From the NCBI RefSeq assembly GCF_015291705.1, contig NZ_CP030050.1, positions 9,046,001-9,110,000 on the forward strand: a stretch of 64,000 nucleotides of DNA, written 5' to 3'. Positions 43,569 through 53,445 of the stretch are shown here, in pieces. The notes below the pieces were generated by a model. It saw only the letters and a program-made list of their open reading frames with translations. It did no database searches and was not told the DNA's origin. Numbering within the stretch: the stretch's first letter is position 1; each line of letters opens with the position of its first letter. The stretch comes from Bradyrhizobium arachidis (GTDB taxonomy: Bacteria; Pseudomonadota; Alphaproteobacteria; Rhizobiales; Xanthobacteraceae). The position numbers and the translations under genes were made by a program.

Positions 43569-43663
43569 GTAGGGTGGGCAAAGGCGCATCGCGCCGTGCC
43601 CACGGACAGACTTACTCCGGCGCATCCGCATATGGTGAGCACGCCTCGCTTTGCCCACCCTAC
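43569..43663. repeat. Palindromic repeat, GTAGGGTGGGCAAAG family (copy 3)
   Basis: Outer arms are GTAGGGTGGGCAAAG and CTTTGCCCACCCTAC. The inner part (GGCGCATCGCGCCGTGCCCA) is longer and less symmetric than the copy at 37340. It separates the 3' end of the acyl-CoA dehydrogenase operon from the nitroreductase gene. Confidence 0.82.
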
Positions 43664-43684
43664 GAGATGCAGCGAGAGGCGAGA

Positions 43685-44929
43685 TCACCGCCCCTTGGTC
43701 GGGATCTTGTTATACGGCACATCCTTGTCGACACGGATATCACCCGGCAATCCCAGCACGCGCTCGGCGATGATGTTGCGCAGGATCTCGTCGGTGCCGC
43801 CGGCGATGCGCATCGAGGGCGAGGACAGCAGCATCTGCTGGAACTGGCCCTGCACTGTCTCATCATCGTTGCCGGTGAGGACACCAGCCGCGCCCTGCAG
43901 GTCCATCGCATAGGTCGCGATGTCCTGCAGCATCATGCCCGAGACCAGCTTGCCGATCGAATTCTCCGGCCCCGGCCGCTCGCCCTTCGACAGCGCCGAG
44001 ATCGTGCGGTAGCTGGTGTACTTCAGCCCGCTCGACTTCGCCGCCCAGCTCGCAAGCTTCGAACGCACCGCGGGATCGTCGATGGCGAGACCATCATCCA
44101 GCATCAGGTTCGCGCAGAACTCGAACATTTCAGGCACGCCGGTCGCAAGCCGCGCGCCAATCGACATGCGCTCGTTCATCAGCGTCGTCAGCGACACGCT
44201 CCAGCCCTCACCGACGGCTCCTAACCGCTGGCTGTCGGGGATCACCACATCGGTGAAATAGACCTCGTTGAACTCCTGCATGCCGTTGGCCTGCTTGATC
44301 GGGCGGACCTCGACGCCCGGGCTCTTCATGTCAAGGAAGAACATGGTGAGGCCCTTGTGCTTGGGCACGTTGGGATCGGTGCGCGCGATCAGAAGGCCAT
44401 AGTTGGAGTAGTGCGCGCCCGAGGTCCAGATCTTCTGGCCGTTGACGACCCAACTATCGCCCTTCTTCTCCGCGCGGGTGCGAAGGCCCGCGACATCGGA
44501 GCCGGCCGACGGCTCGGAGAAGAGCTGGCACCAGATCTCCTCGCCCGAGGCGAGTTTTGGCAAATACCGGCGCTTGGCGTCCTCGCTGCCGAAGGCCATC
44601 ACGGTCGGGCCGCACATGCCCTCCCCGATCTGGAACGGCTGCGTCAGCTTGCCGTAGACGCCTTCTTCCTGCTGCCAGATCACGCGCTCGATCGGGGTCG
44701 CGCCACGGCCGCCATACTCCTTTGGCCAGTGCAGGCAGGCCCAATTGCCTTCGAACTTCTTCTTCTGCCAGGCCTTGCCGACATCGACGATGTCGTGCTT
44801 GGCAAGCCGGATGCGGCCAAGCGAGGATTTTGACAGCTCGGCATGCAGCTCCTTCGGCGCATTGGCCTCGACCCATTTGCGCGCGGTCTCGCGGAAGGCG
44901 GCTTCCTGCGGGGTGTCGTCGAAATTCAT
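43685..44929 (-). CDS. Acyl-CoA dehydrogenase (tandem paralogue 1)
   Basis: A 414-residue FAD enzyme. Features are EGNWACLHWPKEYGGRGATP, QLFSEPSAGSDVAGLRTRAE (FAD/substrate block), GQKIWTSGAHYSNYGLLIAR and the C-terminal GGTDEILRNIIAERVLGLPG. It is highly similar along its whole length to the next gene (44939-46183), with which it shares length, MNFDDTPQEA start and IPTKGR end. They look like a gene duplication. Adjacent unequal pairs can form heteromeric dehydrogenases for bulky substrates; that is a possibility here. It lacks the usual catalytic Glu context of short-chain enzymes, so the substrate class is open. Confidence 0.93.
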   Translation of the reverse strand: MNFDDTPQEAAFRETARKWVEANAPKELHAELSKSSLGRIRLAKHDIVDVGKAWQKKKFEGNWACLHWPKEYGGRGATPIERVIWQQEEGVYGKLTQPFQIGEGMCGPTVMAFGSEDAKRRYLPKLASGEEIWCQLFSEPSAGSDVAGLRTRAEKKGDSWVVNGQKIWTSGAHYSNYGLLIARTDPNVPKHKGLTMFFLDMKSPGVEVRPIKQANGMQEFNEVYFTDVVIPDSQRLGAVGEGWSVSLTTLMNERMSIGARLATGVPEMFEFCANLMLDDGLAIDDPAVRSKLASWAAKSSGLKYTSYRTISALSKGERPGPENSIGKLVSGMMLQDIATYAMDLQGAAGVLTGNDDETVQGQFQQMLLSSPSMRIAGGTDEILRNIIAERVLGLPGDIRVDKDVPYNKIPTKGR

Positions 44930-44938
44930 GGCGGACCT

Positions 44939-46183
44939 CTAACCTCTTCCCTTGGTCGGGATCTTGTTGAACGGCACGTCCTTGTCGACCCTGATATCGC
45001 CAGGCAGGCCCAGCACCCGCTCGGCGATGATGTTGCGCATGATCTCGTCGGTGCCGCCTTCGACGCGGGTGCCTGGGGCACGCAGCAGCATGGCCTGGAA
45101 GCGGCCGGCCAGCTCGGCATCCTCGCCGCTGACCACGCCCGCCGCGCCCTGCAGATCCAGCGCATAGGTCGCGACGTCCTGGATCATCGAGCCCGCCACC
45201 AGCTTGCCGATGGAGTTTTCCGGCCCCGGCCGCTCTCCCTTCGACAGCGCGGAGATCGCGCGCATGCTGGTGTATTTCAGCCCGCTCGCCTTCACCGCCC
45301 AGTTCGCGAGCTTCGAGCGCACCGCGCGGTCCTCGATTGCCGGGCCGTCGTCGAGCATCAGGCTGGAGCAATATTCGAACAGCTCCGGGAAGCCAGTCGA
45401 GACGGCCGCGCCGATCGCGCTGCGCTCGTTCATCAGCGTGGTCAGCGAGACGTTCCAGCCATCGCCGACCTCGCCAAGGCGCTGGTGGTCGGGGATGCGG
45501 ACATTGGTGAAATAGACCTCGTTGAAGTCGGACGCGCCGCTTGCCTGCTTGATCGGCCGCACCTCGACACCCGGGCTCTTCATGTCCAGGAAGAACATGG
45601 TGAGGCCCTTGTGCTTGGGCACGGTCGGATCGGTGCGGGTCAAGAGAATGCCGTAGTCGGAATAATGCGCGCCCGAGGTCCAGATCTTCTGGCCGTTGAT
45701 GACCCAGTCGTCGCCGTCCTTTTCGGCGCGCGTGCGCAGGCCGGCCACGTCCGAACCGCCGGCGGGCTCGGAGAACAGCTGGCACCAGATCTTCTCGCCG
45801 GAAGCGAGCGGCGGCAGATAGGTGCGCTTATGCTCCTCGCGCGCGAACGCCATCATGGTCGGCCCGCACATGCCGTGGCCGATGATGAACATGCGGGACA
45901 GCTGGCCGAACGGCCCTTCTTCCTGCTGCCAGATCACGCGCTCGATTGGCGATGATCCGCGGCCGCCATATTCCTTCGGCCAGTGCAGGCAGGCCCAGCC
46001 GGCATCCGCCTTCTTCTTCTGCCAGGCCTTCGCGACCTCGAGAATGTTGGCGTTCTTGAGCACGGTGCGGCCAAGCGAGGATTTGCGCAGCTCGTCCTCG
46101 TATTGCCTGGGCGCGTTGGCGCCGATCCAGGCGCGGGCTAAGCTGCGGAATTCGGCTTCCTGCGGGGTGTCGTCGAAGTTCAT
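44939..46183 (-). CDS. Acyl-CoA dehydrogenase (tandem paralogue 2)
   Basis: A 414-residue acyl-CoA dehydrogenase, paralogue of the downstream gene and nine bases from it. Diagnostic blocks are DAGWACLHWPKEYGGRGSSP, QLFSEPAGGSDVAGLRTRAE, GQKIWTSGAHYSDYGILLTR and GGTDEIMRNIIAERVLGLPG. Substitutions relative to paralogue 1 cluster around the substrate region (VSGEDAELAGRFQAMLLRAP against TGNDDETVQGQFQQMLLSSP), so the two probably differ in substrate or form a heteromer. FAD transfers electrons on to ETF. Confidence 0.93.
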   Translation of the reverse strand: MNFDDTPQEAEFRSLARAWIGANAPRQYEDELRKSSLGRTVLKNANILEVAKAWQKKKADAGWACLHWPKEYGGRGSSPIERVIWQQEEGPFGQLSRMFIIGHGMCGPTMMAFAREEHKRTYLPPLASGEKIWCQLFSEPAGGSDVAGLRTRAEKDGDDWVINGQKIWTSGAHYSDYGILLTRTDPTVPKHKGLTMFFLDMKSPGVEVRPIKQASGASDFNEVYFTNVRIPDHQRLGEVGDGWNVSLTTLMNERSAIGAAVSTGFPELFEYCSSLMLDDGPAIEDRAVRSKLANWAVKASGLKYTSMRAISALSKGERPGPENSIGKLVAGSMIQDVATYALDLQGAAGVVSGEDAELAGRFQAMLLRAPGTRVEGGTDEIMRNIIAERVLGLPGDIRVDKDVPFNKIPTKGRG

Positions 46184-46198
46184 GGTGCTTTTCTCTCT

Positions 46199-46316
46199 GT
46201 CATTCCGGGGCGCGCGCAGCGCGAACCCGGAATCTCGACGTTATTCATTCACCTCTGGATTCTCAGATGTGCAATTGCACATCGTAGTTCGCCGCCTTGC
46301 GGCGCCCCGGAATGAC
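46199..46316. repeat. Palindromic repeat, GTCATTCCGGGGCGCGC family (copy 4)
   Basis: It begins GTCATTCCGGGGCGCGCG and ends CGCCCCGGAATGAC, with an inner GTGCAATTGCAC hairpin. It lies between two dehydrogenase genes of the same direction, so it interrupts an apparent operon rather than a convergent gap and could modulate expression of the downstream pair. Confidence 0.82.
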
Positions 46317-46323
46317 GACAACA

Positions 46324-47451
46324 TCACGCCGCGTTCTTCTTCCGCATGCGGTCGATCAGCTGGTCTTCCCAATAGGAGAGGCTGCCCAAGCCCAACGCCA
46401 TGGCGTTGGCGCGGCGGTAGTACATGTGGCAGTCGAACTCCCAGGTGAAGCCCATGCCGCCGTGAACCTGGATGTTGTTCTTGGCGCAATGCTGGAACGC
46501 CTGCGTTGCGCTGATCCGCGCGGCGGCGGCCGCTTCCGGCAGCTCGGCCGCATTGGTCGAAAGCGCCCAGGCGCCGTAATAGCTGTTGGAGCGCGCCAGC
46601 GTCGCCGAGACATACATATCGGCCAGCATGTGCTTGACCGCCTGGAACGATCCGATCTGACGGCCGAAGGCGATGCGGTCGAGCGCGTAGTCGCGGCCCA
46701 TCTCCAGCGCGCGGTCGGAGCCACCGACCTGCTCGAAGGCGCACAGCACCGCGGCGCGGTCGAGCACCTGGGTCAAGATGCTCCAGCCCTCGCCGGCCGC
46801 ACCGAGCGGCTCGGCCTTGCAGTCTTTGAACGTGAACTCAGCCTGCCCGCGGGTCGGATCGAGATTGGTGAGGTTTTTGACCTCGACGCCGCCGTCCCTA
46901 AGGTCGACCAGGAACAGCGAGATGTCGTTCTCGCGCCCGCTCGATCCCGTGCGCGCGGCAACCACCGCGAAGTCGGCGATCGCGCCATCGGCTACCGGCT
47001 TCTTGACACCGTTGAGCACGCCATTCGCCGCGGTGAGCTTGACGTTCTTCGGCGCCGGATTGCCCTTGCCCTCGAACAGGGCCAGCGTGCCGATCGCCTC
47101 GCCCGAGGCGATTGCGGGCAGCCACTTCTTTTTCTGCGCCTCGCTGCCGGCGATCAGCAGCGCTTCGGCGGCAAGATAGACGGTCGAGGAGAACGGCACC
47201 GGCGCATTCGCCCGCCCCATCTCTTCCGCGATCACGCAAAGCTCCAGATGACCGGCGCCCGCGCCACCAAACTCCTCGGGAATCGCGACACCGAGGAAGC
47301 CCATCTCGGCGAGGCCCTTCCACAGCTCCTTGTCGTAGGGCGCCTTGCCGTCGAGCACGACACGCACCGCCTTGGGCGAGCATTTTTCCGCGAGGAATTT
47401 GCGCGCCTGATCGCGGAGCTGTTTCTGATCGTCGGAGAAATCGAAGTCCAT
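46324..47451 (-). CDS. Acyl-CoA dehydrogenase (third, shorter member)
   Basis: A 375-residue acyl-CoA dehydrogenase. It has MDFDFSDDQKQLRDQARKFL, AIPEEFGGAGAGHLELCVIA, TLALFEGKGNPAPKNVKLTA in place of the usual GSD block, and the C-terminal QVHGGMGFTWEFDCHMYYRR, where the GFTWE Glu matches the catalytic-base region of this subgroup. It is more divergent and shorter than the twin 414-residue genes downstream. Similar triads are seen in catabolic operons for branched or cyclic acids. Confidence 0.92.
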   Translation of the reverse strand: MDFDFSDDQKQLRDQARKFLAEKCSPKAVRVVLDGKAPYDKELWKGLAEMGFLGVAIPEEFGGAGAGHLELCVIAEEMGRANAPVPFSSTVYLAAEALLIAGSEAQKKKWLPAIASGEAIGTLALFEGKGNPAPKNVKLTAANGVLNGVKKPVADGAIADFAVVAARTGSSGRENDISLFLVDLRDGGVEVKNLTNLDPTRGQAEFTFKDCKAEPLGAAGEGWSILTQVLDRAAVLCAFEQVGGSDRALEMGRDYALDRIAFGRQIGSFQAVKHMLADMYVSATLARSNSYYGAWALSTNAAELPEAAAAARISATQAFQHCAKNNIQVHGGMGFTWEFDCHMYYRRANAMALGLGSLSYWEDQLIDRMRKKNAA

Positions 47452-47485
47452 GGCGGCTACCTCTTATTTTATCGTCATTGAGACC

Positions 47486-47587
47486 GTCATTCCGGGGCGC
47501 CGCGTAGCGGCGAGCCCGGAATCCATTTCGCCGCGTTTATGCGGCCCGATGGATTCCGGGTTCGCGCTGCGCGCGCCCCGGAATGAC
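47486..47587. repeat. Palindromic repeat, GTCATTCCGGGGCGCC family (copy 5)
   Basis: It begins GTCATTCCGGGGCGCCGC and ends GCGCGCCCCGGAATGAC, with inner arms GAGCCCGGAATCCAT and ATGGATTCCGGGTTC. It lies between the feruloyl-CoA-synthase-like gene and the third dehydrogenase, again inside a same-strand series. Confidence 0.83.
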
Positions 47588-47606
47588 GAATGGAGAGAGA
47601 AGTGCT

Positions 47607-49478
47607 TCATCGCAGCACGATCACATCCTGATCCGGCGTGTCCGCATAGAGCCGTTCCACCAACGCGGCACGGCGCTCGAGGCCGGCGCGCTGGTTGATG
47701 TAGCCCTTGTCCGTGAGCTCATTGCCGTCGATCGAGGGCGGCTCGACCATCAGCATCGCGCGGGCGATGACGCGGCTGCTGGCGCCTCCGCATTCGGTGT
47801 TGTGCGCTTCGAGACCTCGCCTGAAGCAGGCGATCACCTCCGGATGCTTCACCGCGTCCTCGAAGGTCAGCTCGGGATTGCCGACGAGCTGACGGCACGC
47901 ATGCAGATTGGGCCAGGCGAGCAAGCCAATGGAGCACTGATCCTGTCCAGCGACCAGCGCGTCATGCACGACGGGCGTCGCCGCCGCGATCGCATCGGTG
48001 CGAAGCGAACCGACATGCACGAAGGTGCCGGTGGTGAGCTTGAAGTCCTCGACCACACGGCCCGCAAAGATGATGCCCTTCACCGGATTGGCTTCGTCGA
48101 CGAAGACGCCGGCATCGCCAATGCAATAAAAGCCTTCCTCGTCGAACATCTTCTTCGTGAGATCAGGCTGACCGAAGTAGCCGGGCGTGACGTTGACGCC
48201 GCGCAGGCGCAGCTCGTATTTCGACCCGCACGGCACCATCTTCAGTTCGACGCCCGGGAATGGCAGGCCGATCAGGCCGACGCGTTCGGTGTCCCAATAG
48301 GTGCCGGTCGAAGTCGGCGCGGTCTCAGTCGAGCCCCAGCCGGTGTAGAACACGATGCGCTCGCCGGTGGCCTTCACGGCGAGGGCCTGCATGCGATCGT
48401 AGAGATCGTCGGGCAGCCGCGCGCCGCCATAGGCCATGATCGACAGGTTCTTGAAGAACGAGCGGCACAGCGCGTCGTCCTTCTCCATCGCCGCCGCGAG
48501 CGCGGCGTAGCCCGCCGGCACATTGGCGTAATAGGTCGGCGAGATCTCGCGGAGATTCCGGATGGTCTCTTCAAGCTGGCCGGGCATCGGCCGGCCGTCA
48601 TCGATATAGAGCGTGCCGCCGTCAACGAGCACCGGATGGAAAGCGGCATTGCCGCCCATGGTGTGATTCCACGGCATCCAGTCGAGCACGACCGGTAGCG
48701 GGCCGCCCGGGATGCGCGGCCGCACCTGCATCATCATCGCCGCATTGGCGCACATCATGCGTTGCGTGTTGATGACGGCCTTGGGCATGCCCGTCGAGCC
48801 GGATGTAAACAGCAGCTTGCCGACGGTGTCGGGCGTGATCTTTGCGATCGAGTCCTCGACATCCCCAGTCACCGGCGTTGCCTCGAGCTCAGCGAAGCTG
48901 ACGCTCTTGACGCCCTCGCAGGGCCGCACGACGTGAACGACGGTGACGTCGGTGAGATCGAGTGCCTTCAGCGCCTTCTCGAAGGTCGGACCGTCCTGCA
49001 CCATGACCACGGCCGGCTTGATCAGGTCGAACAGGTACTTCAGCTTGACGTGATCGTGGCTCATCAAGGAGTAGGCCGGCGACACCGGAGCCGCGGGGAC
49101 GCGCGCCTGCATCGCGGCCTGCGTCATCAGCGCGTGCTCGATCGAATTGCCGGAGAGGATCGCGACCGGGCGTCCGTCGAGCCTGGGATCGAGCAGCGCC
49201 TGCGTCAGCGCATCGACGGTGCGCTTGGCCTCGCCGTAGGAAACCTTGCGCCAGTCACGATTGGGATCACCGCGCTGTGCGAGCCAAATACGCTCAGGCG
49301 CTTCCTTGGCCCATTTCGCCAGCGAGGCCGGGATGTGCTTCTCGTAGGCCTGCAGCGGAATGCGCGACTTGAGCACCACCGTGCCGTCGGCCCGGCGCTC
49401 GACATCGATGTCGCGCGCGAGCCACTCGACCTTGCGAAAGGCGGGCTTTGACATCACCGCCGCCGCGCTTCCACTCAT
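47607..49478 (-). CDS. Feruloyl-CoA synthase-family AMP-dependent ligase
   Basis: A 623-residue adenylate-forming enzyme of the Fcs type. The P-loop is LLFTSGSTGMPKAVINTQRM, the WMPWNHTMGGN block and GWGSTETAPTSTGTYW (A5 region) follow, and the adenosine block is GIIFAGRVVEDFKLTTGTFV. Fcs members activate hydroxycinnamates or other aryl/alkyl acids to CoA thioesters with ATP. The substrate here is uncertain because no vanillin-pathway aldehyde dehydrogenase is adjacent. The start at 49478 follows GGGAGACG. It is followed downstream by three acyl-CoA dehydrogenases. Confidence 0.88.
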   Translation of the reverse strand: MSGSAAAVMSKPAFRKVEWLARDIDVERRADGTVVLKSRIPLQAYEKHIPASLAKWAKEAPERIWLAQRGDPNRDWRKVSYGEAKRTVDALTQALLDPRLDGRPVAILSGNSIEHALMTQAAMQARVPAAPVSPAYSLMSHDHVKLKYLFDLIKPAVVMVQDGPTFEKALKALDLTDVTVVHVVRPCEGVKSVSFAELEATPVTGDVEDSIAKITPDTVGKLLFTSGSTGMPKAVINTQRMMCANAAMMMQVRPRIPGGPLPVVLDWMPWNHTMGGNAAFHPVLVDGGTLYIDDGRPMPGQLEETIRNLREISPTYYANVPAGYAALAAAMEKDDALCRSFFKNLSIMAYGGARLPDDLYDRMQALAVKATGERIVFYTGWGSTETAPTSTGTYWDTERVGLIGLPFPGVELKMVPCGSKYELRLRGVNVTPGYFGQPDLTKKMFDEEGFYCIGDAGVFVDEANPVKGIIFAGRVVEDFKLTTGTFVHVGSLRTDAIAAATPVVHDALVAGQDQCSIGLLAWPNLHACRQLVGNPELTFEDAVKHPEVIACFRRGLEAHNTECGGASSRVIARAMLMVEPPSIDGNELTDKGYINQRAGLERRAALVERLYADTPDQDVIVLR

Positions 49479-49521
49479 TTTGCGTCTCCCGGAATTATTG
49501 TCCTTTGCGGATCTTTGTCGT

Positions 49522-50328
49522 TCAGCGCTTGATATAGACAGGCTTTCGCTTCTCAAGGAAGGCCCTGATGCCTTCCGAAAATTCCTCGGAGCGGCTGCAC
49601 AGGACCTGGTTGCGATCCTCCATCGCGATCACAGCTTCCAGCGATCCGGCATCGACGCTCATGTTGAGACATTCCTTCGACAGGCGTAGCCCCACGGGCG
49701 AGGCCGTCATCATCGCATCGACATAAGACTCAGCCGCTGCATCGAGCTTGTCCTCGTCAACGACCTCCGAGACGAGCCCGACCGCGAGCGCACGCTCGGC
49801 GCCGATGAAGCGTCCCGTGAGGATCAGCTCGGACGCCACCGACACACCGACGAGGCGCGGCAGGAAATAGCTGGTGCCGATGTCGCAGCCGCCAAGGCCG
49901 AGCTTGATGAAGGCGCAGTTCATCCGCGCCGACTTCGTCGCGATGCGGATGTCGGAGGCGAGCGCCAGCGCAAAGCCGCCACCGGCTGCGGCCCCCTGCA
50001 CCAGAGAGATGATCGGCTGCGGACAGCGCCGCATCAGCATGACGATGTCGGCGATGCGGCGCTGCGAGTCCAAGGACTCGGTGACGCCGGGCGGCTCCTG
50101 CTGCCCGGCCCGGCGCGCCATCGCATTCTTGAGATCGAGCCCCGCGCAGAAATTCTTGCCGGCGCCCTTGAGCACGACCACGCGCGTGTCGCGATTGCGC
50201 TGGAGGCCCTGGAAATAGACGTTGAGCGCATCGATCAGCGCAGGATCGAGCGCGTTCAGGCTCTCTGGACGATTCAGCATCACCCGATCGACGCCGTCGT
50301 GATGCTCGATCAGCAGCGGTTGGGACAT
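49522..50328 (-). CDS. Enoyl-CoA hydratase/isomerase family protein
   Basis: A 268-residue crotonase-fold enzyme. The first oxyanion-hole block is GAGKNFCAGLDLKNAMARRA and the second is PIISLVQGAAAGGGFALALA, followed by LGGCDIGTSYFLPRLVG. Crotonase enzymes hydrate or isomerise enoyl-CoA. The Gly-Cys-Asp in GGCDIG occupies a position where the classical hydratase has a Glu, so isomerase or another crotonase activity is possible. The ATG at 50328 has GGAGCG upstream and is preferred. It lies between the ligase and an SDR in the same operon. Confidence 0.9.
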   Translation of the reverse strand: MSQPLLIEHHDGVDRVMLNRPESLNALDPALIDALNVYFQGLQRNRDTRVVVLKGAGKNFCAGLDLKNAMARRAGQQEPPGVTESLDSQRRIADIVMLMRRCPQPIISLVQGAAAGGGFALALASDIRIATKSARMNCAFIKLGLGGCDIGTSYFLPRLVGVSVASELILTGRFIGAERALAVGLVSEVVDEDKLDAAAESYVDAMMTASPVGLRLSKECLNMSVDAGSLEAVIAMEDRNQVLCSRSEEFSEGIRAFLEKRKPVYIKR

Positions 50329-50368
50329 GGGGCGCTCCTGCATCCGCTCTTTGAGTGGCGGTTATTGG

Positions 50369-50505
50369 GCCCTCTCCCCTTGTGGGAGAGGGCATGTACG
50401 TCGCTGACCACATACTCCCTTGGGTGAGGGGTCTGTCTCCGCGGAGAGAACCCCTCATCCGGCGCGCTACGCGCGCCACCTTCTCCCACAAGGGGAGAAG
50501 GGAGA
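50369..50505. repeat. Palindromic repeat, CCCTCTCCCCTTGTGGGAGA family (copy 1)
   Basis: Arms CTCTCCCCTTGTGGGAGAGG and CTTCTCCCACAAGGGGAGAA pair, with inner inverted parts (GTGAGGGGTC / GAACCCCTCA and GCGCGCTACGCGCGC). A second copy is at 57531. It falls between two genes of the same strand. Confidence 0.82.
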
Positions 50506-50508
50506 GAG

Positions 50509-51267
50509 CTACCGCGGAGCCATGCGGATGGCGCCATCGAGACGGATGGTCTCGCCGTTCAGCATGGCGTTCTCGACGATGTGCACGGCGAGCGCGCCGT
50601 ATTCCTTGGCATCGCCGAGGCGCGAGGGATGCGGTACCTGGGCCCCAAGGCTCTTGCGGGCTTCTTCGTTCAGGCCCATCAGCAGCGGCGTGAAGAACAG
50701 GCCGGGCGCGATGGTGTTGACGCGGATCTTCTGGCTGGCGAGGTCGCGCGCGGCCGGCAAGGTCAGGCCGACGACGCCGCCCTTCGAGGCCGAATAGGCG
50801 ATCTGACCGATCTGGCCTTCGTAAGCGGCAACCGAAGCGGTGTTGATGATGACGCCACGCTCCTCACCGACCGGCTCGATGGTGACGAGGCGCTCGGCGA
50901 ACAGCCGCAGGCAATTGAAGGTGCCGATCAGGTTGACGTTGATGATGCGCGCGAACTTTTCGAGCGGATAAACTCCGTCGCGGCCGACGATACGCTGCGA
51001 GCCGCCGATGCCGGCGCAGTTCATCAGCACGCGGGCGACACCATGCGCGGCTTCTGCTTTCGCGATTGCCGCCTTGATCTGCTCCTCGCTGGTGACGTCG
51101 GCATGAAGCGCAACGCCCTTCACCTCGGCGGCGACTTTCTCGGCGTTCTCCTTGTTCTGGTCGATCACACCGATCTTGGCGCCCTTGGCCGCCATGGCGC
51201 GGGCGGTCGCCTCGCCGAGACCCGAACCACCGCCGGTGATGAGAACGGCTACGTTTTTCAACTCCAT
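50509..51267 (-). CDS. SDR-family 3-hydroxyacyl-CoA dehydrogenase (type II, HSD10-like)
   Basis: A 252-residue SDR. The cofactor motif is LITGGGSGLGEATARAM (residues 9-25, NAD-type D at the end of the second strand in IGVIDQNK), and the active site is IINTASVAAYEGQIGQIAYS followed by ASKGG. The pattern EGQIGQIAYSASKG is typical of 3-hydroxy-2-methylbutyryl-CoA dehydrogenase/HSD10 enzymes, which oxidise 3-hydroxyacyl-CoA in branched or steroid-like side-chain degradation. It lies next to enoyl-CoA hydratase and near thiolase, giving a complete beta-oxidation-like set. Confidence 0.9.
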   Translation of the reverse strand: MELKNVAVLITGGGSGLGEATARAMAAKGAKIGVIDQNKENAEKVAAEVKGVALHADVTSEEQIKAAIAKAEAAHGVARVLMNCAGIGGSQRIVGRDGVYPLEKFARIINVNLIGTFNCLRLFAERLVTIEPVGEERGVIINTASVAAYEGQIGQIAYSASKGGVVGLTLPAARDLASQKIRVNTIAPGLFFTPLLMGLNEEARKSLGAQVPHPSRLGDAKEYGALAVHIVENAMLNGETIRLDGAIRMAPR

Positions 51268-51301
51268 CGTATTCTTACCTTTCCTTGGGCGTTTCTTCTC
51301 T

Positions 51302-51315
51302 AGACTTGCAAGTCT
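51302..51315. promoter_or_regulatory. Perfect 14-bp palindrome upstream of the catabolic SDR gene
   Basis: AGACTTGCAAGTCT is a perfect palindrome 35 bases upstream of the SDR start and 25 bases after the TetR stop. It is a candidate operator for the adjacent TetR protein or a weak hairpin; only symmetry supports it. Confidence 0.35.
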
Positions 51316-51339
51316 TCTGATTGACGAGTGATGGCCGGA

Positions 51340-51999
51340 TCATCCGGCCGCGGCAGCATCCATTGCTTGCGCGAGGATGCCGCCGCAGATCAGCGTTTCC
51401 ATGTGCTTGATGTATTGCCGGCAGACGTCATCGGTGACCGGACCGACGCCGGTCGCGCGAGACATCGCGTGCCGGCCGAAGAACAGATGATCGCAGGCGC
51501 CGATCAGGCTGGTGTAGAACAGCACCGGATCGGTGACGCGGAATTCGCCGCTCTTCTCGCCTTCGGCGAGCAAGCGACGATGGAAGTCCAAGAGCGGCGC
51601 GACGAAGAATTTCGAGACCTCGTCCGCGGAGCCGGCAACGCTTTCGTGCAGCAGATAATGGATCAGCCGGTTCATGTAGGGGAACCGGTAATAGGCGCGG
51701 ATGATGCCGGCGATATGCAGCTTCAGCTTTGCCGTCGGCGTGATCGGCTGCGCGAGGAGATATTCGAGGTTGGACAGCTCGGTCGCGGCGTTACGCTCGA
51801 GCAGCGCCAGCAAGAGGCCGTCCTTGTTGCCGAAATGATATTTGACTAGCGCGGCGTTGGCGCCCGACTTCTGGGCGATGTCGGAGAGCGAGATCTCGAT
51901 CGATGAGCGTTCGATCATCAGCTCGCTGGCGGCCACGAGCAATTTCTCTGCCGTGGAATTTTTTCCGCTCGGGAGCCTATTCGGTACGCTGGTAGTCAC
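51340..51999 (-). CDS. TetR/AcrR-family transcriptional regulator
   Basis: A 219-residue regulator. The N-terminal helix-turn-helix reads AEKLLVAASELMIERSSIEI, then LSDIAQKSGANAALVKYHFG and NKDGLLLALLERN. The C-terminal ligand domain follows (about residues 85-210). The start codon is GTG at 51999. It is divergent from the thiolase gene and upstream of the SDR gene on the same strand, between the two halves of the catabolic cluster, so it probably represses both in the absence of an acyl-CoA ligand. Confidence 0.92.
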   Translation of the reverse strand: MTTSVPNRLPSGKNSTAEKLLVAASELMIERSSIEISLSDIAQKSGANAALVKYHFGNKDGLLLALLERNAATELSNLEYLLAQPITPTAKLKLHIAGIIRAYYRFPYMNRLIHYLLHESVAGSADEVSKFFVAPLLDFHRRLLAEGEKSGEFRVTDPVLFYTSLIGACDHLFFGRHAMSRATGVGPVTDDVCRQYIKHMETLICGGILAQAMDAAAAG

Positions 52000-52155
52000 G
52001 GAGATCCCTGTTCTCGGCGCTTGAAGCGGCCGCAGATAAGCCGATGCAGCGCCTCATCACAAGAGTTAATTGATCGATTGACTAAACGATATCCCGCCCC
52101 TTAAATCCGCCCCCGACAACCAAACCCATCCAGAAGAATCCAGGGAGAGACCGAT

Positions 52156-53328
<1,173 letters not shown>

Positions 53329-53338
53329 GAAAAACAAG

Positions 53339-53432
53339 AGCGAGTAGTGAGTGGCGAGTAGCGAATGGTGAGTAGGCGAAGAGCGGTTTGCCCTTCTTCC
53401 CTATTCGCCACTCGCTACTCGCCATTCGCGTT
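53339..53432. repeat. Palindromic repeat (GCGAGTAGCGAATGG family)
   Basis: The left half reads GTGAGTGGCGAGTAGCGAAT and the right half CACTCGCTACTCGCCATTCG; they pair as inverted copies with a centre near 53387. It lies in the gap between thiolase and acyl-CoA synthetase genes of the same strand. Confidence 0.7.
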
Positions 53433-53445
53433 TTGAGGAAACGCC

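Noticed and set aside
43685..46183. Two nearly identical neighbouring genes as a possible insertion-sequence or assembly artefact
   Set aside because: The genes differ at many positions and have intact independent starts and ends, so they are paralogues rather than a collapsed or duplicated assembly.
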